A DNA stretch of 64,000 bases from Meconema thalassinum. Lineage: Eukaryota > Arthropoda > Insecta > Orthoptera > Tettigoniidae. Below, piece after piece: positions 61,217 to 64,000 of this stretch. The DNA lies in the NCBI GenBank assembly GCA_946902985.2, contig OX336388.2, forward strand, positions 1,695,855,978 through 1,695,919,977, in the 5' to 3' direction. The notes beneath the pieces were generated by a model. The model worked only from the letters and a program-made list of their open reading frames with translations, did no database searches and was not told the DNA's origin. Each line of letters begins with the position of its first letter. The stretch's first letter is position 1. Both the position numbers and the translations under genes were made by a program.

Positions 61217-64000
61217 TAACTTCGATACTAATTATGACAGGTAACAGTAACTTCGATACTAATTATGACAAGTAACTGTTACTTCCATACTAATTATGAC
61301 AGGTAAAAATAACTTCGATACTAATTATGACAGGAAAGTGTAACTTCGTTACTAATTATGACAAGTAACTGTAATTTCGATACAAATTATGACAGGTAAC
61401 TGTAACTTCGTTACTAATTATGACAAGTAACAGTACCTTCGATGCTAATTATGACAAGTAACTGTAACTTCGATACTAATTATGACAAGGAACGGTAATT
61501 TCGTTACAAATTATGGCAGGTAACTGTAACTTCGTTACTAATTATGACAGGTAACTGTAACTTCGATACTAATTATGACAAGTAACTGTAACGTCGATAC
61601 TAATTATGACAGGTAACTGTAACTTCGATACTAATTATGACAAGAAACTATAACTTCGTTACTAATTTTGACAAGTAACTGTAATTTAGATAAAGAATTA
61701 TGGTGGGTAACTCTAACTTCAATACTAATTATGACAGATAACAGTAACTTCGATACTAATTATGACAGGTTACTGTAACTTCGTTACTAATTATGACAAG
61801 TAACTTTAATTTCGATACAAAGTATGGCAGGTAACTGTAACTTCGTTACTAATTATGGCAAGTCCCTGTAATTTCGATACAAATTATGGCAGGTATCTGT
61901 AACTTCCATATTAATTATGACAGGTAACAGTAACTTCGATACTAATTATGACAGGAAAGTATAACATCGTTACTAATTATGACAAGTAACTGTAATTTCG
62001 ATACAAATTATGACAGGTAACTGTAACTTCGTTACTTATTATGACAAGTAACAGTACCTTCGATGCTAATTATGACAGGAAACTGTTACTTCGATACTAA
62101 TTATGACAAGTAACTGTAACTTCGATACTAATGATGACAGGTAACTGTAACTACGTTACTACTTATGACAAGTAACTGTAATTTCGATACAAATTATGGC
62201 AGGTAACTGTAACTTCTATACTAATTATGACAGGTAACAGTAACTTCGATACTAATTATGACAAGTAACAGTAACTTCGATACTTATTATGACAAGAAAC
62301 TGTAATTTCGAAACTAATTATGACAGGTAACTGTAACTTCGTTACTAATTATGACAAGTAACTGTAATATCGATACAAATTATGGCAGGTAACTGTAACT
62401 TCGATTCTAATTATGACAGGTAATTTACTTCGATACAAATTATGACAAGTAACTGTAACTTCGATACTAATTATGAGAGGTAACTGTTACTTCGATATTA
62501 ATAATGACAATTAACTCTAACTTCGTTACTAATTATGACAAGTAACTGTAATGTTCATAAAAAATTATGGCAGGTAACTGTAACTTCGATACTAATTATG
62601 ACAGGTAACAGTAACTTCGATACTAATTATGACAAGTAACAGTAACTTCGATACTAATTATGACAAGAAACTGTAATTTCGAAACTAATTATGACAGGTA
62701 ACTGTAACATCGTTACTAATTATGACAAGTAACTGTAATTTCGATACAAATTATGGCAGGTAACTGTAACTTCGATACTAATTATGACAGGTAACAATAA
62801 CTTCGATACAAATAATGACAAGTAAATGTAACTTCGTTACTAATTATGACAGGTAATTGTTACTTCGATATTAATAATGACAATTAACTCTAACTTCGTT
62901 ACTAATTATGACAAGTAACTGTAATTTTCATTAAAAAAATTATGGCAGGTAACTGTAACTTCGATACTAGTTATGACAGGTAAGAGTAACTTCGATACTA
63001 ATTATGACAAGTAACTGTACCTTCGATACTAATTATGACAGGTAACTGTAACATCGTTACCAATTATGACAAGTAACTGTAATTTCGATACAATTTATGG
63101 CAGGTAATTGTAATTTCGATACTAATTATGACAGGTAACAGTACCTTCGATGCTAATTATGACAGGAAACTGTTACTTCGATACTAATTATGACAAGTAA
63201 CTGTAACTTCGATACTAATGATGACAGGTAACTGTAACTACGTTACTACTTATGACAAGTAACTGTAATTTCGATACAAATTATGGCAGGTAACTCTAAC
63301 ATCGATACTAATTATGACAGGTAACAGTATCTTCGATACTAATTATGACAAGTAACTATAACTTCGATACAAATTATGACAGGTAACTGTAACTTCGATA
63401 CTAATTATGACAAGAAACTCTAACTTCGTTACTAATTATGACAAGTAACTCTAATTATGATTAAAATTATGGTGGGTAACTGTAACTTCAATACTAATTA
63501 TGACAGGTCACAGTAACTTCGATACTTATTATGACAGGTAACTGTAACTTCGTTACTAATTATGACAAGTAACTTTAATTTCGATGCAAATTATGGCAGG
63601 TAACTGTAACTTCGTTACCAATTATGACAAGTCCCTGTAATTTTGATACAAATTATGGCAGGTAACTGCAACTTCCATACTAATTATGACAGGTAACAAT
63701 AACTTCGATACTAATTATGACAGGAAAGTGTAACTTCGTTACTAATTATGACAAGTAACTGTAATTTCGATACAAATTATGACAGGTAACTGTAACTTCG
63801 TTACTAATTATGACAAGTAACAGTACCTTCGATGCTAATTATGACAGGTAACTGTAACTTCGATACTAATTATGACAAGGAACTGTAATTTCGATACAAA
63901 TTATGGCAGGTAACTGTAACTTAGTTACTAATTATGACAAGTGACTGTAATTTCGATACAAAATTTGGCAGGTAACTGTAACTTCGATACTAATTATGTC
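61217..64000 (+). repeat. Large higher-order unit 4, cut by window end
   Basis: This matches unit 3 with an offset of about 9,208 up to the last base (64,000 corresponds to about 54,792). It shares with unit 3 the replaced-interior junction (CTGCAACTTCCATAC at about 63,666) and the ATTTTGATAC change in the GTCCCTG monomer. Unit 4 therefore belongs to the 9.2-kb type, and the array beyond the window probably continues in this form. Private changes include TATGATTAAAATT near 63,458. Confidence 0.8.

Larger units (their letters stand above)
1..64000 (+). repeat. 31-bp satellite array filling the window
   Basis: Every line I read is a head-to-tail repeat of a 31-bp AT-rich monomer, always in the same orientation; I saw no inverted segment and no unique insertion. 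Phased from the GTAACT doublet, the monomer has GTAACT at 1-6 and 7-12, TTCG at 12-15, TAATTA at 20-25 and TATGACA at 24-30; 367-397 is an exact canonical copy. The window opens at monomer position 7 (first full monomer 26-56) and closes at position 29 (63,972-64,000), so the array continues on both sides. Coding is excluded: 31 is not a multiple of 3, and TAA on the plus strand and TAA/TAG on the minus strand recur in every monomer, so each frame closes within about 93 bases. This suggests constitutive heterochromatin of a eukaryote, possibly centromeric; the species is not identifiable from what I see. No gene lies in any stretch of this window. Confidence 0.98.

Noticed and set aside
1..64000. 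CRISPR array (about 31-bp repeats)
   Set aside because: The 31-bp units abut with no unique spacers; the differences between units are point changes of the same monomer.
1..64000. Protein-coding tandem repeat or any open reading frame
   Set aside because: The 31-bp unit shifts frame each time and brings TAA or TAG into all frames on both strands, so no frame stays open much beyond about 93 bases.
1..64000. Telomeric repeat
   Set aside because: The monomer is 31 bp with no TTAGGG- or TTTAGGG-like G-rich strand.
1..64000. Transposable element insertion, or tRNA, rRNA or other RNA gene
   Set aside because: I saw no stretch that departs from the monomer for more than a few bases, no inverted terminal repeats, and no GC-rich structured segment.
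1..64000. Inverted segment within the array
   Set aside because: I looked for minus-strand landmarks such as CCTGTCATAATTAG on the plus strand and saw none; orientation seems uniform.

Overview
The whole 64 kb window is one uninterrupted, single-orientation tandem array of an AT-rich 31-bp satellite monomer. The canonical monomer (for example 367-397) has 10 G/C bases in 31, so the window holds roughly 2,060 monomers. I found no protein-coding gene, RNA gene, transposable element, CRISPR array or unique sequence anywhere, and the array runs off both ends: base 1 is monomer position 7 and base 64,000 is monomer position 29. Long satellite with layered higher-order structure points to eukaryotic heterochromatin, such as centromeric, pericentromeric, sex-chromosome or B-chromosome DNA. 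I do not recognise the monomer and cannot name the species or clade.

Three scales of organisation can be read directly. (1) The monomer. Alignment positions used throughout: GTAACT at 1-6 and again at 7-12, TTCG at 12-15, TAATTA at 20-25, TATGACA at 24-30. (2) Monomer subfamilies, marked by diagnostic bases (C11/T11, A16/T16, T20/A20, A28/G28, G31/A31) and including A-rich variants of 32-33 bp. They recur in a fixed order, so each stretch has a recognisable haplotype. (3) Blocks of 0.3-14 kb repeated with only scattered single-base differences in the parts I compared.

Layout. 1-2,778 and 5,995-8,710 are a duplicated block (offset 5,994). 2,740-4,400 is repeated at 14,586-16,246 (offset 11,846). 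About 4,680-5,570, 8,630-10,850 and 11,390-12,830 are collinear with 27,860-36,840, a rearranged relative of the large unit found later. 12,890-14,220 repeats 16,720-18,130; 14,829-18,857 repeats 22,092-26,304; 19,360-20,838 repeats 26,305-27,788. From about 23,860 to the end the array is a tandem of four very large higher-order units: unit 1 (about 23,860-37,794; 13,935 bp), unit 2 (37,795-52,008; 14,214 bp), unit 3 (52,009-61,216; about 9,208 bp, with its interior replaced) and the start of unit 4 (61,217-64,000). Units 1 and 2 each carry an internal 1.86-kb tandem duplication, so that duplication is older than the 14-kb one. Unit 3 carries its own 962-bp (31-monomer) tandem duplication.

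Most length differences between block copies that I measured are whole monomers (31, 62, 93, 186 and 248 bp), as expected for in-register unequal exchange or replication slippage. A few are out of register (84 bp, 2 bp). One patch in unit 2 looks like non-allelic gene conversion. There is no gene system here. The points most worth a second look are the multi-kilobase higher-order structure with its readable history, and a conserved dyad in each monomer that on the minus strand gives a GAA-triloop mini-hairpin. All block limits are approximate to about one monomer, because exchanges happened inside near-identical sequence.
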